NCBI GenBank assembly: GCA_027038385.1
Contig: JALVXE010000173.1
Location: 1 to 7,695 of the forward strand
From: Thermotogaceae bacterium
GTDB taxonomy: Bacteria; Thermotogota; Thermotogae; Thermotogales; Thermotogaceae
DNA: 7,695 bases
Reading direction: 5' to 3'
Part shown: positions 1-5,640 of the stretch, piece after piece
Layout of the letters: each line of letters opens with the position of its first letter
How positions within the stretch are numbered: the first letter of the stretch is position 1
Made by a program: the position numbers and the translations under genes
Notes under the pieces: model-generated
The model's database searches: none
What the model was told of the DNA's origin: nothing
What the model saw: only the letters and a program-made list of their open reading frames with translations

Positions 1-250
1 CCCTCAGTATCCTCCTGTCGTAGAGGTCGTTCTTTCTTTTTACTAGTCCATCTTTCTCCATCCTTTTGAGAGTTATAGCAACGGTTGGCGGCTCCACGTT
101 CAGAGCCTTCGCGATATCCTTTTGAGCTATTCCTGGATTCTTAACCACTACGACTAGGAACGGGAGTCTCCTCGGATGAAAGGGAAGGTCCAAATCGTTC
201 TTCAGTTTTTTGAAAAACAGCTTCTGAAAAGTCCAGATGAGATCCATCAT
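1..250 (-). CDS. MarR-family transcriptional regulator, C-terminus cut by window edge
   Basis: Reading leftward from the ATG at 250-248 (followed by a second ATG codon), 83 codons are open up to the window edge. Residues about 40-83 form a winged helix-turn-helix: a helix with AQKDIAKALNV, a recognition helix around PPTVAITLKRMEKDGLV, then the wing KRKNDLYDRRILR, whose D-x-R-R-x-x-R pattern is typical of MarR/SlyA proteins. These bind palindromic DNA as dimers and often repress their own gene, releasing DNA when a small molecule or oxidant binds. A full GGAGGTG lies at 267-261, ten bases before the start. The gene lies 68 bases beyond the rlmH stop in the same direction and has possible promoter and operator elements of its own (284-331). 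The ligand and targets cannot be told from this fragment; the family assignment is fairly secure. Confidence 0.85.
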   Translation of the reverse strand, partial: MMDLIWTFQKLFFKKLKNDLDLPFHPRRLPFLVVVVKNPGIAQKDIAKALNVEPPTVAITLKRMEKDGLVKRKNDLYDRRILR

Positions 251-283
251 CTTCTGGGGCCACCTCCGTTTATTTTATGTAAA

Positions 284-310
284 ATTATCACCACAAGGGT
301 GGTATGTAAA
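284..310 (-). promoter_or_regulatory. Possible promoter of the marR-family gene
   Basis: On the minus strand a TTTACA box (plus 305-310, 5/6 to the -35 consensus) is followed after 15 bases by GATAAT (plus 284-289, 5/6 to -10). The 15-base spacer is short. An alternative -10 reading, TAATTT at 282-287, restores a 17-base spacer but matches worse. The position is right for the downstream regulator gene (start 250), so it may be transcribed separately from rlmH. This rests on consensus matching only. Confidence 0.35.
290..303. promoter_or_regulatory. 14-bp inverted repeat between the -35 and -10 boxes, candidate operator
   Basis: ACCAC-AAGG-GTGGT is a perfect 5-bp inverted repeat with a 4-base centre, lying exactly in the spacer of the proposed promoter of the MarR-family gene. 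An operator in the spacer is a usual place for MarR autorepression. No T-run follows on either strand, so it does not look like a terminator. The operator role is inferred from position and symmetry. Confidence 0.35.
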
Positions 311-315
311 GATGT

Positions 316-331
316 GTATCAATAGTGATAC
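316..331. promoter_or_regulatory. 16-bp palindrome over the rlmH stop codon, second candidate operator
   Basis: GTATCA-ATAG-TGATAC is a perfect 6-bp inverted repeat with a 4-base centre. It covers the last codons and the TGA stop of rlmH, just upstream of the proposed -35 box of the regulator gene. MarR-type operators are commonly palindromes of about 16-20 bp. It is AT-rich, lacks a following T-run, and is therefore not a convincing terminator. Its sequence differs from the 290-303 repeat, so both need not bind the same protein. Confidence 0.35.
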
Positions 332-765
332 TTCTCACCTCTGGATATTTTAAACCCTCTAAAAATTTGCTCAAGAAGCACTAAGAAAGCGATTTCATGA
401 GAGAACGTCAGTTTGGAGAGGGAAATCTTCACATCACACCCTTCAAGTAGATCCTCGTGAATTCCAAGTGGTCCTCCCACGATGAAGGTTGCCTTCCTAA
501 GACCCGAGAGAAGGTTTGAAAATTCTTCCGAATTCATCATCTTCCCACTTCTATCAAGGCACACCGAAGTCCCCAATATGCTTTTCGAGATCTTCTCCGC
601 CTCTCTCTTTTTCAAAACTTCATGATTTTCCCTGTTCAGATCTCCTCCAGTCGACAAAGACACATGCTCGAGATTTGCGTATCTTGATATCATCCTGCGA
701 AAGTGCTCGTAAGCCTCCCTCGCCCAGGGGGAGATTTTTCCGACGGTTACTATCCTCAACACCAT
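319..765 (-). CDS. rlmH: 23S rRNA (pseudouridine-1915-N3) methyltransferase RlmH
   Basis: This is a small SPOUT methyltransferase that, by family, uses S-adenosylmethionine to methylate N3 of pseudouridine 1915 in helix 69 of 23S rRNA, acting on assembled 70S ribosomes in the cytoplasm. The 148 residues span the family nearly end to end (usual length about 155). Key signatures are LDRSGKMMNSEEFS (70-83), the glycine loop FIVGGPLG (94-101), SLSKLTFSHEIA (115-126) from the trefoil-knot SAM site, and the C-terminal block EQIFRGFKISRGEKYHY (132-148), including the RGE-x-YH ending needed for activity. The start ATG at 765 lies inside the preceding gene (10-base overlap), with GGAAGG a few bases upstream, so translation is probably coupled. 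The GGPLG loop replaces the more common GGAYG/GGAFG form. Assignment is secure. Confidence 0.95.
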   Translation of the reverse strand: MVLRIVTVGKISPWAREAYEHFRRMISRYANLEHVSLSTGGDLNRENHEVLKKREAEKISKSILGTSVCLDRSGKMMNSEEFSNLLSGLRKATFIVGGPLGIHEDLLEGCDVKISLSKLTFSHEIAFLVLLEQIFRGFKISRGEKYHY

Positions 766-1487
766 TCCAATACCTTCCCAACCCCTATGTCTATGAAGTT
801 ATCCCCGTACAGATCTCTCAGAACTTCCCTTGCTTTGTCACCCGTGCAGTGGCAAGCACCAACCTTTCTTATCCTAGCTTCCACCACCTTCTTCACGGCC
901 TCTCTGATCTCCTCATCGTTCATCCTGTAAAAGTGATACCCTCCTATGTACATATCTATATAGTCAAAGTTTGTAAGCTCCTCCACCCTCTTGGCAATGT
1001 TCCAGACCTTTGGATGAGAACAGCCGGCGATTATCGAATATCCTTCTTTTCCAAAAACGTACAGGGAGTGCTCCGGCCTTGGAAAAGAGCTCACAACGCC
1101 CGTTGAGAAAACCTTGTAATCTCTCGGACCTATCGGAATGGGATCGATGACGACTTCTACTTTCAAACCGCTATTTTCTATATCTTCGTTCAAACCGAAG
1201 TAATCCGGGTTGTAGGGGACCAAGACGGTGGCTGTACTGTTCTTCTCCAAGAAGTACTCAAGGCCACCTATGTGATCACTATCGTAATGGGATATAAAAA
1301 GGTAGTCAACTTCGGAAAGATCTATCCCAAGCTTTTCCACGTTGTCCTTGAATATCCTGAGTTCGTTTCCAAGATCGAAGAGGATCTTCAAATCCTCTAT
1401 CTCCAAGAGTGCTGAGAATCCCCAATCCGTTTTGAGTCTTTCATCAAAAGGGTTGTTATCCACTATCACCGTGAGTCTTTTCTTCAT
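756..1487 (-). CDS. Metallo-beta-lactamase-fold protein of the COG1237 (dihydropterin-ribofuranosylaminobenzene phosphate synthase-like) family
   Basis: The 243 residues carry the MBL fold. The first metal motif is SHYDSDHIGG (H67, D69, D71, H72), followed by GCSH (H158), IGGYHF (H185) and the C-terminal ACHCTG (H213). GCSH, GG-x-H and CHCTG together are the marks of COG1237, often named after a 7,8-dihydropterin-6-methyl-4-(ribofuranosyl)aminobenzene phosphate synthase activity. The true reaction is unknown for most bacterial members, and that name should not be taken as function here. The second histidine of the usual HxHxDH is Asp (D69), giving HxDxDH, a form also seen in ComEC-type MBL domains, so metal binding may be changed but not lost. 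No signal peptide is seen, so the protein is probably cytoplasmic. The ATG start overlaps the engB stop as ATGA (1484-1487), indicating translational coupling, and the gene's end overlaps rlmH. Confidence 0.8.
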   Translation of the reverse strand: MKKRLTVIVDNNPFDERLKTDWGFSALLEIEDLKILFDLGNELRIFKDNVEKLGIDLSEVDYLFISHYDSDHIGGLEYFLEKNSTATVLVPYNPDYFGLNEDIENSGLKVEVVIDPIPIGPRDYKVFSTGVVSSFPRPEHSLYVFGKEGYSIIAGCSHPKVWNIAKRVEELTNFDYIDMYIGGYHFYRMNDEEIREAVKKVVEARIRKVGACHCTGDKAREVLRDLYGDNFIDIGVGKVLEWC

Positions 1488-2080
1488 GATCTCACCCCCA
1501 CACTGTTGAAAGAGATCTTCAGTATCTCCTCCACACCGTCCTTAGTAACCGAGGAATACGGTATCACCGTGTACTCACCGTATTTCATAAGCTCCCTTTT
1601 CATATCTTCAACCTTTTTCTTTCGCTCGTTCTTTTTCACCTTATCCATCTTCGTCATGACTATCACAAACGGAACCTCGTAATCCCTGATCCACTCCAAG
1701 AATTCCCTGTCGGTTTTTTGAAGCTCATGTCTTCCATCCACGAGGATAAAGAGCATCTTCAAATTCTCCCTCTCCTTGAAGTACCTCGATACCAATCTCT
1801 CCCATCTCAACCTCTCCGACTTCGAAACCTTCGCATATCCGTATCCCGGAAGATCGACCATGTAAAACGAAGAATTCACCAAATAGAAGTTTATCGACCT
1901 TGTTTTTCCAGGCTTTTTACTCACGTGTGCCAGCTTTTTCCCAAATAGAATGTTTAGAAGCGTGGATTTCCCAACGTTCGATCTTCCTACGAATGCCACG
2001 TCTCCCCTTTTCGAATCTGGGAACTCGTCTCTATCAGTGTAAACCGTCTTCACGAGCCTTACACTCTTTATCCTTCCCAT
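1484..2080 (-). CDS. engB: Ribosome biogenesis GTP-binding protein EngB (YsxC/YihA)
   Basis: This is a TRAFAC-class GTPase that, by family knowledge, assists late assembly of the 50S subunit and is generally essential. All G motifs are visible in order: G1 GRSNVGKST (32-40), the G2 region GKTRSI with T60, G3 DLPGYG (76-81), G4 TKMDK (143-147) and G5 SSVTKDG (176-182). The length of 198 residues is normal and there are no extra domains. The ATG at 2080 lies one base past the HD-GYP stop, with GGGAG just upstream inside that gene, so the two are probably translated together. Its stop overlaps the next ATG. Two ribosome-related genes (engB and rlmH) in one run suggest a growth or housekeeping operon. 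Identification is very secure. Confidence 0.96.
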   Translation of the reverse strand: MGRIKSVRLVKTVYTDRDEFPDSKRGDVAFVGRSNVGKSTLLNILFGKKLAHVSKKPGKTRSINFYLVNSSFYMVDLPGYGYAKVSKSERLRWERLVSRYFKERENLKMLFILVDGRHELQKTDREFLEWIRDYEVPFVIVMTKMDKVKKNERKKKVEDMKRELMKYGEYTVIPYSSVTKDGVEEILKISFNSVGVRS

Positions 2081-2081
2081 A

Positions 2082-2954
2082 TCATTCTCCCTTCCTCATC
2101 ATCTCCATGAAAGCTTTGGTGAGTTTCGGATCTAGGGATTTTCCAGCTTCTTTTTCTATTATTTCCAGAGCCTCTTCCGGGGTCTTGATGTTGCTCTCCC
2201 ATTCCGAAGATATGAAATGTGTCAGGTTGTCGTAGAGGTTGCAGATGGCGACTATTCTCGCGAAATACGGGATTTCTTCTCCTTTCAGTCCATCCGGATA
2301 ACCCTTCCCATCCCATCTCTCATGGTGATACCTAACCGTAGGTATGACATCCCAAAGGAGTTCTATCGTCGACAGGTATATCGATCCGAGTATGGTGTGA
2401 TCTTGCGATAGATTTTCGAATATCCTTATCCTCGTCGGTGAGTAGAGCATGAGCTGCTCTATACCTATCTTTCCAACGTCATGAAGCATGGCGTGCTCTT
2501 TCAACCTCTCCAGATCCTCATCGGAAAAACCCAAATGCTTTCCAAACTTCACAGCAAGCTGTGCGACCCTCTGGGAATGCGAGTATCCATCTTTATCCTC
2601 AACCTCCATCAGAGTTATCATCCCTTGGAGGATACCGGATACTATCTTCTTCGCCCAAGTTCTGCTCACGACCGACGTTTTCCCATCGACAAGGGTTTTC
2701 ACAAAGGCCCAGAGTGAGGTTAGGTAGTTTTTGTGAAGGTATACTTCAGCCAGAACCACTCCATTCTTGTCTATCTTAACCTTCTCGTTTTCAAATATCA
2801 TCCTGACCAGTCCTCTTCTCATATCCAAGTTATCCGGTGTGCAGAGCAAAACATCAGCTTCATCGAGATCGTCTACTCTGTTTCCAGGTTCTTCCATCTT
2901 TTCCATGAACTCCACGAAATCCTTCGGTATGTTCCCCAAGACCATGAACTTCAA
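2082..2954 (-). CDS. HD-GYP-type metal-dependent phosphohydrolase domain protein
   Basis: Residues (counted from the TTG start, 290 in total) from about 110 to 290 form an HD-GYP domain: H126 in GYSHSQRV, the H158-D159 pair in HDVGKIGI, H186 in DHTILG, and H210-H211 in HHERWDGKGYPDG with an intact GYP (218-220). Family members hydrolyse cyclic di-GMP or related nucleotides at a di- or tri-iron site. The usual final metal ligand, the first Asp of the ADVFDAL helix, is Asn here (CNLYDNLT, N239), so activity may be altered. The N-terminal 105 residues are not a recognisable receiver, PAS or GAF domain; they look soluble and are of unknown role. TTG at 2954 is chosen because it sits six bases after GGAGGTG. 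An in-frame GTG at 2963 overlaps that site, and an ATG at 2945 is 15 bases away. It is first in the run with engB, MBL and rlmH, just after the ferredoxin terminator. Confidence 0.82.
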   Translation of the reverse strand: MKFMVLGNIPKDFVEFMEKMEEPGNRVDDLDEADVLLCTPDNLDMRRGLVRMIFENEKVKIDKNGVVLAEVYLHKNYLTSLWAFVKTLVDGKTSVVSRTWAKKIVSGILQGMITLMEVEDKDGYSHSQRVAQLAVKFGKHLGFSDEDLERLKEHAMLHDVGKIGIEQLMLYSPTRIRIFENLSQDHTILGSIYLSTIELLWDVIPTVRYHHERWDGKGYPDGLKGEEIPYFARIVAICNLYDNLTHFISSEWESNIKTPEEALEIIEKEAGKSLDPKLTKAFMEMMRKGE

Positions 2955-2960
2955 TTGACT

Positions 2961-2967
2961 CACCTCC
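2961..2967 (-). promoter_or_regulatory. Ribosome binding site that decides the HD-GYP start
   Basis: GGAGGTG on the minus strand lies six bases before TTG (2954-2952). The longest in-frame reading would begin at GTG 2963-2961, but that GTG is the end of this very Shine-Dalgarno sequence and so cannot be its start. A weak TAAAAT box (plus 2975-2980), without a matching -35, is the only promoter-like element just upstream. The operon may partly depend on read-through of the ferredoxin terminator. Confidence 0.7.
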
Positions 2968-2984
2968 AGAAGGCATTTTACAAC

Positions 2985-3012
2985 AAAAAAACGCCCCCTT
3001 TTCAGGGGGCGT
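2985..3012 (-). terminator. Rho-independent terminator after the ferredoxin gene
   Basis: A 9-bp stem with arms ACGCCCCCT (2991-2999) and AGGGGGCGT (3004-3012) closes a 4-base loop. Read on the minus strand, the stem runs straight into seven T residues (from 2991 leftward). It starts 14 bases after the ferredoxin stop and 31 bases before the SD of the HD-GYP gene, so it separates the redox cassette from the housekeeping run. Confidence 0.92.
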
Positions 3013-3026
3013 GTATCTTTCTTTCT

Positions 3027-3218
3027 TCACTCTTCTTCGACGGTTATCGACCCCGTCGGACAACTGTCTCTAGCATCGAGAGCACAATCGAGATCTGTCT
3101 CGGGCTGGAGAACTTCGGCTTTCATCGTCTCCTCGTTCATCTTGAAGACCTCCGGACAAAGGCTTTCACACACGCCACATCCGATACACGTTGCTTCGTC
3201 CACTCTTACTCTGTACAC
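3027..3218 (-). CDS. fdx: Single [4Fe-4S] ferredoxin, Thermotoga type
   Basis: This is a 63-residue soluble electron carrier. C11, C14 and C17 (in CIGCGVC) and C53 (in SCPTG) are the four cluster ligands. The second binding motif typical of 2[4Fe-4S] ferredoxins is absent. C21 and C45 occupy the places of the disulfide known from Thermotoga maritima ferredoxin, which this protein resembles along its length (VRVDEATCIGCGVCESLCP, LQPETD, SCPTGSI). Such ferredoxins accept electrons from pyruvate and other oxoacid oxidoreductases and feed hydrogenases or NAD(P)-linked enzymes. The start is GTG at 3218, seven bases after GGAGG (3230-3226). It is last in the redox cassette, 69 bases after the osmC-like stop, with a possible promoter of its own. 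The terminator follows directly. Confidence 0.94.
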   Translation of the reverse strand: MYRVRVDEATCIGCGVCESLCPEVFKMNEETMKAEVLQPETDLDCALDARDSCPTGSITVEEE

Positions 3219-3254
3219 TTTGCTCCCTCCTTTCCAAAGATTTGGATCAAGGCG

Positions 3255-3284
3255 ATTTTATCATCACGGATTGAAGAAATTCAA
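3255..3284 (-). promoter_or_regulatory. Possible internal promoter of the ferredoxin gene
   Basis: On the minus strand TTGAAT (plus 3279-3284, 4/6 to -35) is followed after 18 bases by TAAAAT (plus 3255-3260, 5/6 to -10). The -35 box forms the left arm of a small inverted repeat, TTGAA-TTTC-TTCAA. A separate promoter would let the abundant ferredoxin be made independently of the oxygen-defence genes. Evidence is consensus similarity only. Confidence 0.45.
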
Positions 3285-3287
3285 GCC

Positions 3288-3722
3288 TTACTCCAGCTCT
3301 ACGATCTTTATCTCGTAGTCGAACTCGGGCACTGCTTTCTTGAGCATTGCAGATGCCGGACAATATCTTTCTTGAGATAGGACACACGCTTTTTTGACTT
3401 TGTCGTGTGGTATGCCTTTCTCCGCCTCGAAGTAATATATGATGTGGATCTTCGTGTAGACCTTCGGATGCTCCGTAGCCCTCTCGTACTCAACTTGAAC
3501 TTCGAATTTTTTGACCATGTTCAATATCTTCATCTTCCTCAGGATCGATACAACGTCCATACCAGTGCATCCCGCGAGTGCGTGTATGAAACACTCCATA
3601 GGCCTTGGAGCGGTGTTCCTTCCATTGAACTTCGGCTCGCTGTCCATGAATATATCGTGCTCCGACAAACTTCTGCCGTGAAACAACATCCCTTCTATGA
3701 ATTCCATCGATATCTTCTTCAC
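3288..3722 (-). CDS. OsmC/Ohr-family protein, probable peroxide-reducing or redox protein
   Basis: The 144 residues match the OsmC fold. C52 sits in HALAGCTGMDVVSIL, at the start of the long central helix, and C121 in SQERYCPASAML; these are the two redox cysteines that reduce organic hydroperoxides in OsmC and Ohr. The glycine/proline pattern NGRNTAPRPMECFIHALAGC fits the general OsmC (YhfA-like) branch rather than Ohr proper, so the natural substrate is uncertain. C44 and C113 are extra cysteines. The GTG start at 3722 follows GGAGGTG (3734-3728) by five bases. Only 25 bases separate it from the fprA stop, and no promoter is visible there, so it is probably co-transcribed with the flavodiiron gene. 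That placement favours an oxidative-stress role. Confidence 0.88.
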   Translation of the reverse strand: MKKISMEFIEGMLFHGRSLSEHDIFMDSEPKFNGRNTAPRPMECFIHALAGCTGMDVVSILRKMKILNMVKKFEVQVEYERATEHPKVYTKIHIIYYFEAEKGIPHDKVKKACVLSQERYCPASAMLKKAVPEFDYEIKIVELE

Positions 3723-3747
3723 AGACTCACCTCCGCTCGATTTGTGT

Positions 3748-4932
3748 TCACAAAAGTCCCAGTTCCCTATGTTTTTCGACTATGGTGTCTGCGAATTTCT
3801 CTATCTTCTCAAGGTCCTCATCCCGGGGAAGCCCTTTTACGAGAAGAGGCTCGAGAAATTCAGCGTTCACACCCTTCAAAAGGGATTTTGCCTGATCGAC
3901 CATCATTCCTCCCCATCCGTAAGAACCCATTATACCTACGACTTTAACCTTTGGCCTAAGGGCCCCGGTCAAGGTGACGGTGAAAGCCGCAGCTGGATGG
4001 AGTCCACCGAGAACCATCGGTGATGCTCCCACGAGCGATGCAGCATCGACGAGCGATATAGCGTACTCGCCTATGTCAGCCTCTGTGAGGTTGAACACCT
4101 TAACCTCTATCCCAGACTCGACGAGGTGATTGTAGAGGTGATTCACCATGACCTCGGTGCTCCCATGCATCGATACGTACGCAACCACGGTGACGTTTCT
4201 CACGTCACCAGACACCCAATCTTCGTAAGCGGATATTATGAAATCCGGATTTTTATAAACCAGCCCATGACTTGGTGCTATCATCTTTGGATTTATCTCT
4301 TTCACCTTTGCGATGTTCTTTCTTATCGCAACCCTAAACGGCATCATTATCTCAGCGTAGTACCTCTTTGCGGCTTCGTAGACTATATCGCTGTCGTCTG
4401 AGAATATCCCGCTGCTCGCTATATGAGCTCCGAAGAAGTCACAGGTGAAAAGTATCCCGTCTTCCAAAAGATACGTGCTCATCGTCTCCGGCCAGTGCAC
4501 CCAAGGCGTCATGTAGAAGGTCAGCGTCTTTCCGCCAAGTTTCAGCTCGTCCCCCTCTTTCACAACGAGAAACCTGTCCTCATCTATGTGAAGGAGATCC
4601 ATCAAAAAGCTCTTAGCTTTGATGTTCGTAACGATCTTGGCACCTGGGTACATCTCAAGGATTTTGGGTATGGATCCGGAGTGATCTTGCTCCGCGTGGT
4701 TAGCCACAACGTAGTCTATCTTCTTCACATCGAGTTTTCTGAGGTTTCTGAGAAGCACATGCGTTTTCTCAGGATCGACGGTATCGATAAGAGCGGTCTT
4801 CTCCTTGCCAAACACTATGTAGGAGTTGTAGCTCGTCCCTTCAGGAAGTGGTATCAGTTCATCGAAAAGCTTTCTGTCCCAATGCTCGACGCCTACTTCG
4901 TACACTCCGTCGACCACTTTTTTAACGGCCAT
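3748..4932 (-). CDS. fprA: Flavodiiron protein (FprA / rubredoxin:oxygen oxidoreductase)
   Basis: The enzyme reduces O2 to water without releasing peroxide (some members reduce NO to N2O), protecting anaerobes. Residues 1-245 are an MBL-fold diiron domain with all ligands visible: H79-x-E81-x-D83-H84 in NHAEQDHSG, H146 in WVHWPE, D165 in CDFFGAH and H222 in PSHG. H84 in this family usually lies close but need not bind iron. Residues about 247-394 are a flavodoxin domain holding FMN, with its phosphate loop at VSMHGSTEVM (253-262) and a further flavin-binding stretch at GSYGWGG (336-342). Length (394) is normal for a class A protein with no fused rubredoxin or reductase. The ATG at 4932 follows GAGGAG within the end of the preceding gene, with six bases between the genes. 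The immediate upstream partner supplies the missing electron-transfer modules. Confidence 0.96.
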   Translation of the reverse strand: MAVKKVVDGVYEVGVEHWDRKLFDELIPLPEGTSYNSYIVFGKEKTALIDTVDPEKTHVLLRNLRKLDVKKIDYVVANHAEQDHSGSIPKILEMYPGAKIVTNIKAKSFLMDLLHIDEDRFLVVKEGDELKLGGKTLTFYMTPWVHWPETMSTYLLEDGILFTCDFFGAHIASSGIFSDDSDIVYEAAKRYYAEIMMPFRVAIRKNIAKVKEINPKMIAPSHGLVYKNPDFIISAYEDWVSGDVRNVTVVAYVSMHGSTEVMVNHLYNHLVESGIEVKVFNLTEADIGEYAISLVDAASLVGASPMVLGGLHPAAAFTVTLTGALRPKVKVVGIMGSYGWGGMMVDQAKSLLKGVNAEFLEPLLVKGLPRDEDLEKIEKFADTIVEKHRELGLL

Positions 4933-4938
4933 CTTCCA

Positions 4939-5619
4939 TCACTCCTCTATAGGTTCGAACATATCCTTAGACACCCCACATATCGGGCATACCCAATCGT
5001 CCGGGATATCTTCAAACTCGGTTCCTGGAGCTATTCCTCCATCGGGATCACCTTTCTCCGGATCGTAAATGTATCCACAAACTTTGCACCTGTAGAGCTT
5101 TTTCCTCTTGGGTTTAACCGGTTGATACGTAGGAGCGGTCTTCGGAGCAGATCCGTTCTTCACCTGGTGGTAGTACTCGTACGTCATGACCTCTTCCTCT
5201 TTTATCATCTGAGCATCGACAACCCTTCCTATGAACAGGGAATGTGTGCCGACGTCTATCTGCTGCTCCACCTCCGCTTCCACATAGCCAACCGCGTTTT
5301 GCGTTACGATGGGAGCCCCGGTCTTTCCAAATTTGTACTTGACGTCCTCAAACTTGTTGACATCTCTGCTGGACTTGAATCCGAAGAGCCCTATGAGCTT
5401 CATCGGCGTGTTCTTTTCAAGTATCGATACTGCGAACACTTTGCTCCTCTCTATCACTTCGTGTGTGGCGTTCTCCTTGTTTATGGATATGGCTATCCTC
5501 GCCGGATCTGCTGTAACCTGGAAAACCGTGTTCGCTATTTGACCAACCAAGTCGTTTCCATACCTTGATGAGACAATATAAATCCCGTAAGTGATCTTCC
5601 AAAGGGCTTTTTCATTCAC
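4939..5619 (-). CDS. hrb: Flavin reductase-rubredoxin fusion, NAD(P)H:flavodiiron electron donor (Hrb-like)
   Basis: Residues 1-150 are a flavin_reductase-like (split-barrel FMN-binding) domain, including GNDLVGQIANTVFQVTADPA and IAISINKEN near the N-terminus and a GTHSLFIGRV strand at 124-133. A Lys/Pro-rich linker (about 153-173) leads to a complete rubredoxin domain (175-226) whose iron ligands are C178 and C181 (CKVCGYIYD) and C211 and C214 (CPICG). A protein with this pair of domains, the high-molecular-weight rubredoxin Hrb of Moorella thermoacetica, passes electrons from NADH to FprA, and its gene neighbours fprA there as it does here. The GTG start at 5619 follows GGAGGTG (5633-5627) by seven bases. 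First gene of the cassette, with its own promoter. Whether NADH or NADPH is used cannot be seen. Confidence 0.92.
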   Translation of the reverse strand: MNEKALWKITYGIYIVSSRYGNDLVGQIANTVFQVTADPARIAISINKENATHEVIERSKVFAVSILEKNTPMKLIGLFGFKSSRDVNKFEDVKYKFGKTGAPIVTQNAVGYVEAEVEQQIDVGTHSLFIGRVVDAQMIKEEEVMTYEYYHQVKNGSAPKTAPTYQPVKPKRKKLYRCKVCGYIYDPEKGDPDGGIAPGTEFEDIPDDWVCPICGVSKDMFEPIEE

Positions 5620-5640
5620 GAATTAGCACCTCCTTATTCG

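Noticed and set aside
516..1106. Open plus-strand frame opposite rlmH and the MBL gene
   Set aside because: It is antisense to two genes with clear family motifs, and its residues show no conserved pattern.
19..2241. Shared 12-base string TGTCGTAGAGGT near 18-29 and 2228-2239 as a possible dispersed repeat
   Set aside because: Both copies are inside coding sequence, encode a similar LYD tripeptide by chance, and show no extended similarity.
2991..3012. The GC-rich hairpin as a terminator for plus-strand transcription
   Set aside because: No plus-strand gene ends there and the sequence after the stem on that strand is not a continuous T-run; the minus-strand reading has the proper T-run.
2733..3380. 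Open plus-strand frame crossing the HD-GYP start, the terminator, ferredoxin and osmC
   Set aside because: It reads through a strong terminator and four firmly supported minus-strand features; no domain is recognisable.
3748..4932. FprA read as a plain metallo-beta-lactamase hydrolase
   Set aside because: The HxExDH motif with Asp165, His146 and His222, the flavodoxin domain and the Hrb-like neighbour all specify a flavodiiron protein.
4423..5568. Long open plus-strand frame of 381 codons opposite fprA and hrb
   Set aside because: It runs antisense across two clearly recognised genes, shows no motif or sensible ribosome binding site, and its composition (rich in His, Arg, Leu and Val) is that of a shadow frame.
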